Shown here: in pieces, positions 1 to 11,873 of the stretch | Position numbering within the stretch: position 1 is the stretch's first letter | Layout: every line of letters begins with the position of its first letter | Assembly (NCBI RefSeq): GCF_021134715.1 | Contig: NC_060019.1 | Span: 3,038,001 to 3,102,000, forward strand | Origin: Daphnia pulex | Taxonomy: Eukaryota; Arthropoda; Branchiopoda; Diplostraca; Daphniidae | Direction of reading: 5' to 3' | Length of the DNA: 64,000 bases | Notes under the pieces: generated by a model | The model's input: the letters and a program-made list of their open reading frames with translations, nothing else | Told to the model about the DNA's origin: nothing | The model's database searches: none | Made by a program: the position numbers and the translations under genes

Positions 1-1093
1 GTTACGATGGCTTCTTATAATTAGGACTTTTTCCAACAGGGCAATGATGTACTCTGGAGAACTGAAGTTTGAGCGCCGTACTCCTTCGGCTCAAATGGAG
101 GGAGGCGTCCACGGCCTCTATTCGTACGAAAAGCGTTTGTTTTAAAAGGAGAAACAACGGGATCCAGTCAACAGCTTTAATCCAAAATGCTCAGCTGATT
201 GATATTAACTAGACCTGGAGCCATAGTCGGAACTTGGATTGAAGTCGAGCCGAAATTGAGATTGGGACTTGCATCCTATTCCAAAGCCATGGATGTCGAT
301 TCCAATCTCAATTAAGGAATGAAACTCCAATCCAAGTTAGATCTACGACTCTTTCAACTGACCATTTGGGTGCTCTTGTTTAGAACACCTGTTTACTTCT
401 TTTGTCCGACTATTTCTCGGCACATTCCCTAACACTGTGACAAACTAAATTTTGGTTTTCCTTTAGAAAATCAACCCTTCCCTTAATGAATTCTAAATGA
501 TTATTTTTGAAATGAGAAAATTTCAAATTAGATCGATCAACCAAAAGTGTATAATTGTGTTAGCTCCTCAGCCTATGTCCTGTTGACCATTTATCAGATT
601 CCCGCGCATTGGAGAACAATGAAACGAGACTGAATATCGTTGTTTATTCTAATATTTCTGTGGAATGAAATATAGATTTATAGTGGAATTTCTTCTAGTT
701 TAATCTGACGCCACTCGCTCTACACCCGACGTATTTTGAGTAAATGGGAGTTCATACAGTTAAAGGTATTCTGATGTATTCAGCTTGGCCAAAATAGGAC
801 GACACATTGCACAAAGCTATCTGTTTGGGGCATAAGAAAAGGGTGATTTTTGTAAATGGTCCAGAAATTCAAGTAGAAAAATTTTGAGTTCAAAGCCGAG
901 TATACGCAGGTAAGTAATTGAGACCATTTTCAATTAACATCGGTTCTACATAACCTAACGTTCATCACCGGTTGCAAAGCCCCTCGAGACAATATAAGCA
1001 TAATGACATATCACACAAACTATTTTTTTTTAAGTCCACTTAAATGCAACGAATGCGTTTCAATAAATTGATTAATAATGCCAGCGCTGGCCA
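1..1093. other. Intergenic, no gene seen; imperfect inverted repeat
   Basis: I see no supportable exon here. The only structure is an imperfect inverted repeat: about 231-270 is matched in reverse complement by about 300-346 (both arms carry the ACTTGGATTG and ATTGAGATTGG words). The last part may be 3' UTR of the sulfotransferase gene on the minus strand. Confidence 0.4.
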
Positions 1094-2284
1094 TTAATCG
1101 AACCCTGGAGAATGGTAGTCGAAGAGCCGGAAGTCCATCTCGTAAATGTGGTAGAGGTGTAGCAGCTCCTCCCTTGAGAGATGTTTGGTGTACTCTTCGA
1201 TGAGTGAGTTGGTGTTTGACGGGCGTTCAGATCGGGGAAAGCTAACTTTTTGATTGAGATTGGCTTTCTCTAGCACTAGCCATGCGTCATCCATGAGGGA
1301 TTCATACTTTCCAATCACGTTGTACTGAATAGTGCAAGGCAAACAGAGGTCCACCATTGGTCGCCAGTGCTCGTTGAAGTTGGTACGGGCCACCGTGCGT
1401 GGATCGATGATGTACTGCACAAATTCCCGGAAGGTGACGTCGTGCCCTCGTGCAAGAGATTCTTCTGAAGCGTTCGCGCGATACTGTTTGATGATCTGAC
1501 GTCCGTAGCGCGATCGAAAGTAGTCGGAGCTTGAGGAGTTTTGACCGAATTTGTTGCGGAAAGCCGATACGAGCCTCTCGAACGGATGCCGGATAAACAT
1601 AAATTTCATGAAGTGATCTAGCCGGTAGCGAATTTCTTCTCCGGTATAGTTGTCTAGGCGACGAAAGACATTTAAACGGTGGGAGTCATCTGCTACGATG
1701 GATAGAGGATTGGTGGTGTTTGCTTTACCCATCAATACCATCTATTGCCAGAATTATGATGATTAATATGAAATTCAAAAAATTCTGTTTGAGAAAACTT
1801 GGCTTACCAGCAGTCTTTTCCAGTTGGTGCAAGCAACTTTTGGCACATAGCAGTAGAGGAGTCTATGTTCGTCATCAACTATAATGTGATCAAGTAGCAC
1901 CCTGTCCTTTATCACAGAGTCAAGATTTGGGTTTTTCTGGGAAAGTTTGCAAACCTCCTTTGCTAATTTTTTTCTTTCACTTTGCTCCATGTCCAAAACA
2001 TTTATAGATTTTTCGGGTAAGTACTTATTGTCAGCACCAGCATTTGCTTGTAAGGAATCTATAGAAACAAAATAAATGTATATTACCACGTAAGTTTTAC
2101 ATAAAATTTTGTTAAAAACCATTATCATGATTTATTGCTCACCATAAGTTTTTGCACTGTATACCATGTTGATGTGATGAACAGGAAGTTTGTCGTTCAT
2201 AACAATTATACCAATCCATAAACCAAACACTAATAACAGTACTAACACTAGCTGCTTACTCCTTCGAAGTAAAACAACTCTCAT
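1094..2284 (-). CDS. Carbohydrate sulfotransferase (CHST11/12/13/14-like, Sulfotransfer_2 family)
   Basis: Three exons on the minus strand: 2284-2143, 2058-1808 and 1741-1094, with GTGAGC and GTAAGC donors and CTATAG and CAATAG acceptors. The spliced frame is open for 346 aa. It is a type II membrane protein: a short basic N-terminus is followed by a hydrophobic anchor at about residues 12-29, as expected for a Golgi enzyme. The 5'-phosphosulfate (PAPS) binding motif [10 protein letters not shown] lies at the end of exon 2 and continues across the junction into exon 3. The 3'-phosphate motif [17 protein letters not shown] follows at the start of exon 3. Members transfer sulfate from PAPS to GalNAc or related sugars of glycosaminoglycans; the acceptor here cannot be told. 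Length fits the family. It is divergent with the gene at 2760. Confidence 0.9.
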
Positions 2285-2632
2285 TTTGACTAACCACAAT
2301 TTTGATAAGAAAAATTTAGGGGGAAATATTTTGTTGAATTCATGAAAGAAACCCTGCAAATTATTGGGAGAAATGAAGTTCTAACCAATAATTACAATCA
2401 CTACTCAGTGGATGAAACGCCTTTCGACTTTTTGAGTGACAAACGATGGTAATTTAGGTAGTAACATTGTAATTATTATGACAACTAACAAGTACGACTC
2501 GATTTCCCTATAGATTTCTATTCAATAAAGCTAAGCGGACACTAACTAGTAACTAATACAAGGCACCATCAAGCAGTTCCATTCAATAGCAGAGAGCGGA
2601 AACTGCCGCCATGATTGTTTATACTGGAAACC

Positions 2633-2650
2633 CACGTGTGACGTCACATG
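2633..2650. promoter_or_regulatory. Abutting E-box (CACGTG) and CRE (TGACGTCA) in a bidirectional promoter
   Basis: CACGTG at 2633-2638 is directly followed by the full palindromic cAMP-response element TGACGTCA at 2639-2646 and a second E-box-like CACATG at 2645-2650. The block lies 349 bp upstream of the sulfotransferase start (minus) and 110 bp upstream of the secreted-protein start (plus), so it probably serves both. Binding by bHLH-Zip and CREB/ATF factors is inference. Confidence 0.5.
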
Positions 2651-2759
2651 AGTCTCCTTTTTCACACATCCGGCAACCTTGAATTTTATTGTCTGTTTAT
2701 TTACAAATACCAACTCTTGCCTTCGCCTGTCTTTACGAAAAAGTCTCAAGAAGAGTGTG

Positions 2760-4925
2760 ATGGAAACGAATCTCTTTATTTCCTGTTTAGGTAATTTTTC
2801 TTAATTTTTCATATCTCAGTATACTTGAAATTTTGATTGATCTCAGTGTTTCTTGCTGCGATGCGGTACACCATTTCTTCAGCTGTTACACATACTGACA
2901 ATGTTTTCAGTCTTCACCGTTCGTAAGTGATTTTTCAATTGGAGGTTTTTTACGTCTTTTAACATAACAACAAATCTTTCCCTAGAAAAACCTGCTTGCC
3001 AGAACATTTACTCCCAGTGTTTATGATGACTTGGAATGACTATAGAATCAAAGTGCATCAGGTAACTTCAGAAGTTACTGCTGAAACAAAATATTTTCTT
3101 CAGTCAAATTTGAGGTATGAATTCTTGTTGCTAAAATAGTCTTGTGGTAATCCAGTAATTCTCAACCAATTAAAATAGATCTAATGGTGTAGTGTGTGTT
3201 ACACAGAATATTTCAGCCTTCAATTTTTCTTTCACTGGTAATTTGCTCAACCAACCCGTTGAATTTTATTTTTATCAAATGTTAGGGAATACTGAAATTC
3301 TCTTCCAAAACATGAAGACTGTTGAGAAATATTCTTTTCAATGTAACAGGATTATGATAAACAATCAGGTATTTCTAATACTAGTTTCTGAGATATATAT
3401 TTTTAATTATTAGTTTATTATTATAGGCAGGTAACATTCCAATCAACAAATGGAAATTTAGTTATGAATATCAAATACGAGAGAAAAAAACAGCAGTCAT
3501 CAATGGTACATTATCAACCAACTGCAATCCTTTTGAGGTACCTAACCATTGTGGAATTTAAATACATTAAGGAATAATAATTTGTAATACCTTTCTGTGG
3601 AATTTTTAGGAAAATTCTGAATCAACTTGCATTTTTGAAACTGTATTAAACCTCCAAGGTTTACAGATTTCTTTGCTTGCAGACGGAAAAATTGAACGTT
3701 CTCTGGACGGCGGCATGGTTTCAGCTCATCTAAAAAGAAAGGCGTCTAATTACCAGTTAGATCAACTGCTTTTTAACGCTAATTGGAGTACCTCAGAAGA
3801 AGCTTTCCTCCTCTCAGCTGAAATAGTCTTTGGAGCACAATCGCTTCTGTCATTAAAAATAAACTCATCAACTCTGAATAAGTGATATTACTCTTAAAAA
3901 TGCGTAAATATCTTCTCTTTTAAATACTATTTTTTTATTTTAGTAGAGAGTTGAGCTTCGAACTTGTTTCACTGGCATTCGATTGGCGATGGTTTAGCAA
4001 TTCAGTGATTCAACCGACACAAGACGGTCGAAAAGTTGTAGCATTCTCCGAAGGAAACTACTTATTTCATCCAAGTGCTAAACCGATAAATTATTTGTTT
4101 GGCTTAGTTGAAAGTAACTCATCTTCTCGAGTCTTCGATCTACGACACAACGTCAGCTCTGCCCTTTATCGTTTTGAAGGCAACATGACAGTTGACTTAA
4201 AGCCCTCGGACTCAGAGCCTCAAATTGTGACTGAAATTACACAGAAAGTCCGCACCTCATCTTTGGAACGAGCGATTCACTTAGATCTTCGACAGATTTT
4301 CCATCAATTTGGCCATTGGAATTGGGAGACAGTAGTTTTGAAGTCAGGATTGTTCGATATGCATGTATCTGGACACTGGAATCATACGATACTTCAACTT
4401 TATCGAAAGCGCTTCCAGATTCACTCGCACGATGAAGACTATTTACCCTCATTGAATGTCGAGATCAACTACTCTGATTCCCTTCGCTTTCATCATATCT
4501 TCTCTTTCCCATTTTTAGCGTGTTCATATGGCTTCTTGATTGAATTTACCGACCCCTCCTCGTTTGTTCCGGCCCGTGTTCAAATTTTGTTTCGCGACGA
4601 GTTCCAAACAAATTATTCGCAAAGTATTTTACAGTTGAATCTCTACAAACCAAACGGCTGTTTGAACGCTGACGGGTCAGCCGATTGGTTTGAAATCTCC
4701 CGGATTACTGATGGAGTTCGAAGGCAGCTCGAAAAGGTGAATTTATTGAATAAATTTGCCAGTCATTGTCATTCAGCATTTTAAATATTTCAGCTTACCA
4801 ATTGGATCGCAGACGACCAGCATCCTATCAATCAACTTTTGCAGCCTATTTTACAACGATCTACTCTTGCTCACGCTTTCGGTGACGTATATACTTTGTC
4901 GAAAGTTTTTTTATTATTATTGTGA
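2760..4925 (+). CDS. Unrecognised secreted or membrane-attached glycoprotein, 8 exons
   Basis: I do not recognise this protein. Eight exons join in one open frame of 577 aa: 2760-2790, 2847-2922, 2986-3114, 3179-3368, 3427-3537, 3610-3881, 3944-4736 and 4794-4925. All junctions are GT-AG and phases match. The start METNLFISCLVFLAAM gives a signal peptide. The body is rich in N-x-S/T sequons (for example NISA, NFSF, NGTL, NWST, NSST, NVSS, NMTV, NHTI, NYSD, NYSQ) and beta-type alternation, with few cysteines. The C-terminus ends in a short hydrophobic run (VFLLLL) that may be an anchor, or the true last exon may lie elsewhere: a weak donor GTATAT follows GGTGAC near 4886. The acceptor of exon 7 may be 3944 or 3947. 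Confidence 0.75.
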
Positions 4926-5463
4926 TCTCGTGATGTAGTAAAGAAAAATAGCTTGTGAAGATGTAACTCGCTGTAGTCGGCTCCATAATGCTCAAGTCAA
5001 AACCGTTCAAAACATAATTCTTTCAATTTGAAATTTTTTAAATGGTGGGAGCATATTTTTACGGTAAAATAATTCAAATTTCTGTATTAATTTAGTCTAT
5101 GTGCAAGACGAGTGTAATGAATGTTGATTCTTGACTTGAAAAAAAAGGTTTCCAGTAATTTATTTCTCTCAGACTGGCATCTTTCAATTAATTTTCGACT
5201 AGAATCGCACGATTGTTTAACTGGCAAATTGCAAGTGAAATGCATCCTCATTCAGGTCAGAACTCCCAAATTCCTATCAGTCAAGAAATTTAGATAATTG
5301 TCAATCGCTGTTGCTGCCGCTCAACCGCTATCTAGATGTTTAGACACTCCGCTTCCGTCGCTGGATCTTATTCAAATCAAAATTAGGAAGAAATTGCGAG
5401 TTTTTCAAAAATTCTTATCCTCTTGAAATAAAAAAGATTTCCTTTTTTTAAATTAAACATGTA
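4926..5463. other. Intergenic, nothing recognised
   Basis: AT-rich sequence after the secreted-protein gene. No open frame with splice signals or recognisable domain is seen; part may be 3' UTR. Confidence 0.4.
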
Positions 5464-5640
5464 GTTGGCGAGTGGGTGAATTGAATAAGGCGTCACTTAC
5501 AAACAGATGCGCTTTGAGGAAAAGGTTCGAACCTCCTAGTGAGCTTAATTAGTTGCTCAGACCTAGAATCCCAATTGGTAATCAGGTGCTGAAGGTGTAA
5601 TGCCGGACGAGATGCTTGATCTAAAGTCACACTAGAGGGT
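5464..5640 (+). repeat. tRNA-derived SINE, copy 1
   Basis: The head resembles a tRNA-Leu/Ser gene: an A-box-like GAGTGGGTG...AATAAGGCG and a perfect B-box-like GGTTCGAACCTCC about 45 bp later. The tail (CCAATTGGTAATCAGG...GATGCTTGATCTAAAGTCA) matches the reverse complements of the copies at 9341-9620 and 12605-12892. This copy lacks the middle segment they carry and is diverged from them. SINE identity is inferred from the pol III box layout and multiple copies in one window. Confidence 0.65.
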
Positions 5641-6420
5641 TATAAGTTGTATGCGCTTGCCGACGAGTGGGCTCAGTTGTGCGGGATTAATTGACCGTGT
5701 GTCAAGGGCGTGCCCGGTGAACAGTGACGTGATTAGATTGCGGGTCACTAACGAACATTCGAAACATCGTTATGGCGAAATGATCTAATACCGATAGCAA
5801 AATCACTTCTTTTTTCTTTATTTATTACTATTACGTACGACACTATCTTCGTACGACTTAGTTTTTTCGGCCACAATTTATATCAAATGCCTAATTGGGC
5901 AAACAAATAAACTAGAATAAAGGCTTAAAAACTAAACGAAACTATCAATTGGCGTCTTCATCTATCTTTTATTCGACATCCATCATCATGTTTTGACTTT
6001 TGATGTATCGGGCTTCCGCAAAGAAGGATCGAGAACACACTCTTTCTCCTTTATTTTGATTATTCCCCCTCCTACCACCCACTCTTTACCTACTATAAAT
6101 AATTTAATAGCTATCTAATCCTCTTTGCTTAATTGCCTCCGAGGTGGTTCCTTTAATTACCAAAGAGATATATCGATGCACAGATCGCAATCGTGCACTG
6201 TTACTCGCGGGTTAAACTTTCAGAAGTATGTAAATCGAACCAAAATGATTAAAGAGTTTTTTTCAACCACGTTTAATCTAAAATAGTGCATGAAAGGCTG
6301 AAAGCATACGAATCCATACGCGGAACCAGAGTTTTGTTGGTAACTTTTGCTCCTCTTTAGTTTCCACTTTGAATCCGACTAATCAGAGCCAGATCCTTCA
6401 TTAACCATGTTTGTTTACAA
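5641..6420. other. Intergenic, nothing recognised
   Basis: Between the SINE and the first duplication unit I see no coding exon. It holds AT-rich sequence with short polypyrimidine stretches. Confidence 0.35.
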
Positions 6421-6559
6421 ACTCGATTTTTCCCCCTCCCTACCAAATAAATCCGTGAGAATGAATATGCTGTTACAATCGAAATTATTAGCAAAAGGAA
6501 ATTTGAAAATGATAAAAAAATAAAAGAAAACAAAAAAAAACAACAAATTCATGACATGT

Positions 6560-6573
6560 GTTGCCGTAGCAAC
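6560..6573. promoter_or_regulatory. RFX X-box-like palindrome, unit 1
   Basis: GTTGCCGTAGCAAC fits the RFX/DAF-19 X-box layout of two half sites GTTGCC and AGCAAC around a 2-bp spacer. It is 316 bp upstream of the zinc-finger ATG and is kept unchanged in the duplicate, while neighbouring bases differ. Function is inference. Confidence 0.45.
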
Positions 6574-6888
6574 TAGCAGACGCATAATTTTGCCTTAAGT
6601 TGCTCACTTTTAGACTTCCCAGTTCCCACGTTGAGTTACCGGTGTTTATTCATTTCCTTTCGTCACGATTACCCCCAATAAAGAAATTCAGTATTTTCTT
6701 ATTTTCTTGAAATAAGGTTAAAAGATTTTGGTTAATAGGAGCTGGATTTTTGAAAGCTGGCATTAATAATTTCATTAAAAACTTCTTGATATAGGGATAC
6801 CGGCTGCGAGGAAGTATTAAATAGTTGCAACAAACCAGCGTTGGTTAATCGGCCTAATAATCCAAACTCATGACATAAGCCATACAAC

Positions 6889-8614
6889 ATGGGGAATAAG
6901 AGGTATTCAAGGGGCTCATTTGTTTGCACACTATGTCCCTTCACCAGTAATGTAAGAAAAAAATTAAAAAGCCACACAGAGGTGGTCCACAATAAGATCA
7001 TGGGACCCCTTGACTGTTGTGGTTTATGTTTTTCTGGTAAAGCGGCCCTGCAACACCACACTGAGGCCTATCACATTCCTAAGTATGGGAATTATTTTCA
7101 TTTTAATGTTTATCTGCAACTGGAAACGAGTAGTTTGTAAAACATGTAAAACATATACTTCTTTTTGTCATAAATTATACTTTTTATTAGATATGAATGT
7201 TCTCTATGTGATCGTCGCTTTCATTCTCCATCTCATCTCCAACGTCATCATGTTTGTGTCCACTCTGATCTCAAAGAATTCAAGTGCAACCTCTGTGATT
7301 ATGCAACTTCCCAGAAGAGCCACCTAAAGAAACACATGGAACGAAAGAATCACAGAACAGAATCAGACGAGGAATGGCTCATAAAAAGAGGACAAAGGTA
7401 AAACTAAACATAATCACTTGCGTTTGAAGCAACATGCCATTTTACATTTTGAATCGCCAACTCCCACAGACATAAGTGTGAAATATGTTGTCGAACCTTT
7501 CCATATCCATCAAGGCTTCGTTATCACATGACATTCGCCCATGGTGAGCAGAAGCCATTTAAGTGTAGCCGTTGTGAATACACGACAGTACGAAAGAGTC
7601 ATCTTAAGCGGCATTTAGAGCTGCACGAATCTAAGGATAAATCAACGTCTAATAACGAATCTGTTGATAGCAGCAGTGCGTCTACCAACGTTAATTGTAC
7701 TGATGCATGTGATCCACCTCGAGAGGAAAAAGATGTTGAAAGAAATACTGTTGATCGTCCATTGCGTAAGTTACGCAGTACAGTACAAAACAGAACTGTC
7801 AACAGAGAAAATAGCGAATCGCCGGTTGTCGAGAAGAAACGAAGCAACAGAAAGACTGCTGAGGAAGAGTCTGAAGGTGAACTTGGTCTTTTATTTCAGA
7901 AATTTTAACACTAATTTTCATTTCCTGTTTCTATAGATTCGGCTCCATCTTATACCTCTATTAATAACGTTGTCGACAACAGTAGTCATCATTCAGAAAA
8001 TGTCGAATCCGTGGAAATGAGAAAAAATCTCATCAGTTCCACTTCTTCTGATGATCATCCACCTTCACAACGATTTTCGTTGCTACCTGTTTTGGCGACT
8101 CCTATCCACGAAGAAGCCCGCAAACTGAAGTCTGAGGTTTTACTAGCAACGACCCTCCCCGTGGTGCTTTCTCTACTGGAGCGTTTGCTGGATCTTTCTG
8201 CTTCCATCATGCACCAGATTCGTATTTCCATTGAGGTTGAAGTTCGTCATAAAGCCATCGAATGCTTTGAATATGTATGGAGTGCTTCTAAAATAGCAGT
8301 CGGTCGCTGGAGAGACATGGTGGAAACCTCGATGGATCGCAACACTTTTCTGAGAGCTGTACAATATGCGTACAAAATACTTCCGGTTTTTTTCAGTTTG
8401 GAGATAAATGAACATCTAGAAATGGTGGAAAACGTTATGTTACTTGCTCTCAACACTGTTAAGAACTGCCAACATCCATCTTCAACTGGTGAGTTTGATT
8501 TTTTATTTGTTTTTATTTGCTTATCATTAGTTAAGATATTATGCTCGATATTATGACATTCTAAGATAAAAGCTAATGAGTTTGTGTGTTGAAAATTTTT
8601 TAGGAGAATTCTAA
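6889..8614 (+). CDS. C2H2 zinc-finger protein, six fingers, copy 1
   Basis: Five exons: 6889-7082, 7191-7397, 7470-7876, 7937-8488 and 8604-8614; all GT-AG, phases match, 456 aa. Exon 1 gives two fingers (CTLCPFTS...H, CGLCFSG...H), exon 2 two more (CSLCDRRF...H, CNLCDYATS...H), exon 3 the last two (CEICCRIF...H, CSRCEYTT...H) joined by HGEQKPFKC, a variant of the TGEKPF linker. An acidic, Ser-rich low-complexity segment with KKRSNRK (possible nuclear signal) follows. Exon 4 encodes a conserved helical region (about LLATTLPVVLSLLERLLD onward) of unknown role, and the tiny last exon adds only EF and the stop. Likely a nuclear DNA-binding protein. No disabling change seen. The first ATG is the earliest in frame; an upstream exon cannot be excluded. 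Confidence 0.85.
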
Positions 8615-9340
8615 GCCTGGCCCATTTGGCCAATATGTAACTTGTGAATGTTCCGGGAAGATGTTTTGATCACCTTTGGATGAAAGCTTAAAGAATGTGT
8701 CTAGTAGATATTACGAAGACCTAACCGAATTGCACTAATGATTTTTTTTTTCCCTAGCAAGCCACAATTTTTTCATTTTACTGAATTTAGTCAGAAACTT
8801 TAGTTTTCTTTTTTGTTTTCTGTAGTTTTGTTTTATGTTATGATTTTGACTTTTCTGAAGCATTTGCATGAGGGATATTGATTTATGTGATATACTACAG
8901 TGAAATAGCTAAAATGCTATTTTTGTTATACAGACAAGGGAAGCTATTAATGTTTTCTTTTTGGTGACGCTATCACGTTTCTTCGACATTTCTTTGCTTA
9001 TGTCCCAATACAAGAATTTGTGTTTGTTCAATAACTCGCGCATTCCAAATTTTATTTCGTGATGTTTTTATGTTTCTCAGTTATTAGACTACGAAACAAA
9101 CCGATTGAAATTAAGTCTGTTTGTTTGTGGAAAAAATGGCAGTTATGGAATATCAGCAAAGGTTTAATAATCATGACCATGATTATTTCACATTTTAAAA
9201 ATTTAAAAATTCCAATTCCAATTTTAACTTGGCTCATGTTAGACTTAAGAAAGAGGTAATACAATCAAAGTTAAAAGCTCGCGTACAAGAATTCGAGAAA
9301 GAAATGCTAACAATTTTACATTTTAGCCAAAAGTAATATC
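8615..9340. other. 3' flank of zinc-finger copy 1
   Basis: AT-rich sequence shared with the second duplication unit; probably 3' UTR and spacer. No further exon supported. Confidence 0.4.
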
Positions 9341-9620
9341 ACTCTAGCTTGACTTTAGATCAAGCATCTCTTCAGGTACTGAATTTCTGAAGCGCCTGAT
9401 TACCAATTGGGAATCTAGGTTCAATGAGAACTCACCAGAGGTCATCACTCGGGAGGCGAGAACACAATGCCTGGATTCACTAGATTTGTGACACCACAGT
9501 GGCGCCGGAGCGGGTGTGTGAGAAACTTCTAATGCTCACTGGGAGAATTGAACTCCCATCCCCAAGGCAAGGCACACCTGTTCACAAGTGACGCCTTATC
9601 CAACACACCCACTCTTCCAC
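9341..9620 (-). repeat. tRNA-derived SINE, copy 2
   Basis: Read on the minus strand it starts with GAGTGGGTGTGTTGGATAAG (A-box region), then a B-box-like GGGAGTTCAATTCTCCC, a body, and the family tail CCAATTGGTAATCAGGCGC...GATGCTTGATCTAAAGTCA. It is nearly identical to copy 3 because both lie inside the duplicated unit, so it inserted before the duplication. Confidence 0.65.
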
Positions 9621-9814
9621 AGTAACATATAGCAATAATAAAAATGTATTTTTTATTTCAGTGGATGTACGCCATAAATACATAAAACTTGATTGTCCCC
9701 CTCCCTACTAAATAAATCCGTGAACATGAATATGCTGTTACAATCGAAATTATTAGCAAAAGGAAAAATTTTGATAATGATAAAAAAATAAAAGAAAACA
9801 AATTCACGACATGT

Positions 9815-9828
9815 GTTGCCGTAGCAAC
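9815..9828. promoter_or_regulatory. RFX X-box-like palindrome, unit 2
   Basis: Same 14-mer GTTGCCGTAGCAAC as in unit 1, here 306 bp upstream of the zinc-finger start. Confidence 0.45.
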
Positions 9829-10133
9829 TAGCAGACGCATAATTTCGCAATAAGATGCTCATTTTTAGACTTCATCACAGTTGACAGTTCCCACCGTTGA
9901 GTTACCGGTGTTTATTCATTTCCTTTCGTCACATTACCCCCTTTTTCTTATTTTCTGGAAATAAGGTTAAAAGTTTTTTGGTTAATAAGAATTGGAGTTT
10001 TGAAAGCTGGCATTTAACAATTTCATTAAAAACTTCTTGGTAGGAATACCGGCTCCGACGAAGTATTAATAGTTGCAACAAACTAGCGTTCGCTAATCGG
10101 CCTAATCCAAACTCATGACATAAGCCATACAAC

Positions 10134-11873
10134 ATGGGGAATAAGAGGTCTTCAAGGGAAGGAAATGGCTCATTTGTTTGCACACTATGTCCCTTCACCA
10201 GTAATTTATGGAACAAATTAAAAAGCCACACAAAGGAGATCCACAATAAGATCATGGGACCCCTTGACTGTTGTGGCTTCTGTTTTTCTGGTAAAGCCGC
10301 CCTGCAACACCACAATGAGGCCCATCACATTCCTAGGTATGGAAATTATTTGCATTTGAATGTTTATCTGCAACTGGAAACAAATAGTTTGTAAAACATA
10401 CTTCTTTGTGTCATAAATTATACTTTTTATTAGATATGAATGTTCTCTATGTGATCGTCGCTTTCATGCTCCATCTCATCTCCGAAGTCACCATGTTGCT
10501 GTCCACTCTGATTACAAAAAATTCAAGTGCAACGGCTGTGAATATGCAACTTCCAAGAAACACAACCTAAAGAAACACATGGAACGAAAAAATCACAGAG
10601 CAGAATCAGACGAGGAATGGATCACTACAAGAGGACAAAGGTAACTAAACATAAAATCACTTTCGTTTGAAGCAACATGCCATTTTACATTTTGAATCGC
10701 CAACTCCCACAGACATAAGTGTGAAATATGTTGTCGAATCTTTCCATATCCATCAAGGCTTCGTTATCACATGACATTCGCCCATGGTGAGCAGAAGCCA
10801 TTTAAGTGTAGCCGTTGTGAATACACGACAGATCAAAAGGGTCATCTTAAGCGGCATTCACAGGTGCACGAATCTAAGGATAAATCAACGTCTAATAACG
10901 AATCTGTTGAACGCAGCAGTACGTCTACCAACGTTAATTGTACTGATGCATGTGACCTACCTCGAGAGGAAGAAGATGTTGAAAGAAACACTGTTGATCG
11001 TCCATTGCGTAAGTTACGCATTACAGTACAATCCAAAACTGTCAACAGAGTAAATGGCGAATCGCCGGCTGTCGAGAAGAAACGAAGCAACAGAAAGACT
11101 GCTGAGGAAGAGTCTGAAGGTGAACTTGGTCTTTTATTTCAGAAACTTGACACTAATTTTCATATCCTGTTTCTATAGATTCGGCTCCATCTTATACCTC
11201 TATTAATAACGTTGTCGACAACAGTAGTCATCATTCAGAAAATGTCGAATCCGTGGAAATGAGAAAAAATCTCATCAGTTCCACTTCTTCTGATGATCAT
11301 CCACCTTCACAACGATTTTCGTTGCTACCTGTTTTGGCGACTCCTATGCACGAAGAAGCCCGCAAACTGAAGTCTGAGGTTTTACTAGCAACCACCCTCC
11401 CCGTGGTGCTTTCTCTACTGGAGCGTTTGCTGGATCTTTCTGCCTCCATCATGCACCAGATTCGCATTTCCATGGAGGTTGAAGTTCGTCATAAAGCCAT
11501 CGAATGCTTTGAATATGTATGGAGTGCTTCTAAAATAGCAGTCGGTCGCTGGAGAGACATGGTGGAAACCTCGATGGATCGCAATATTTTTCTGAAAGCT
11601 GTACAATATGCGTACGAAATACTTCCGGTCTTCGTCAGTTTGGAGATAAATGAACATCTAGAAATGGTGGAAAACGTTATGTTACTTGCTCTTAACACTG
11701 TTAAGAACTGCCAACATCCATCTTCGACTGGTGAGTTTGATTTTTTATTTGTTTTTATTTGCTTATCATTAGTTAAGATATTATGCTCGATATTATGACA
11801 GTGTCATTTTCTTTTCTTAAAAAAAAGGTAATGAGTTGATTGTTGTGTTTACAATTTTTTAGGAGAATTCTAA
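10134..11873 (+). CDS. C2H2 zinc-finger protein, six fingers, copy 2
   Basis: Paralogue of the gene at 6889 with the same five-exon structure: 10134-10336, 10434-10640, 10713-11119, 11179-11730 and 11863-11873, 459 aa, all splice sites and phases kept. Differences from copy 1 fall mostly between or inside the fingers: an added EGN near the N-terminus, CPFTSNLWNK for CPFTSNVRKK, and TTDQKGHLKRHSQ for TTVRKSHLKRHLE. The C-terminal helical exon is almost unchanged. Change concentrated in finger residues that could contact DNA suggests the copies may recognise different sites; that is inference. No stop or frameshift, so both copies look functional. Confidence 0.85.

Larger units (their letters stand above)
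6421..9667 (+). repeat. Tandem duplication, unit 1 (3.25 kb)
   Basis: This block aligns over its whole length with 9687-12938. Shared landmarks, in order, are the sequence TAAATAAATCCGTGA, the X-box palindrome, the six-finger gene, a long AT-rich 3' region, the SINE on the minus strand and TTTCAGTGGATG at the end. Differences are scattered substitutions and small indels, fewest in the last large exon. Only about 19 bp separate the units, so this is a direct tandem duplication of gene plus flanks. Confidence 0.85.

Noticed and set aside
2546..2749. 67-codon minus-strand frame in the divergent promoter
   Set aside because: No splice link to the sulfotransferase exons; composition not protein-like; overlaps regulatory motifs.
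6732..7061. Minus-strand ORF over the first zinc-finger exon (also 9929-10315)
   Set aside because: Its duplicate in unit 2 differs by indels that change frame freely, while the plus-strand finger frame is preserved.
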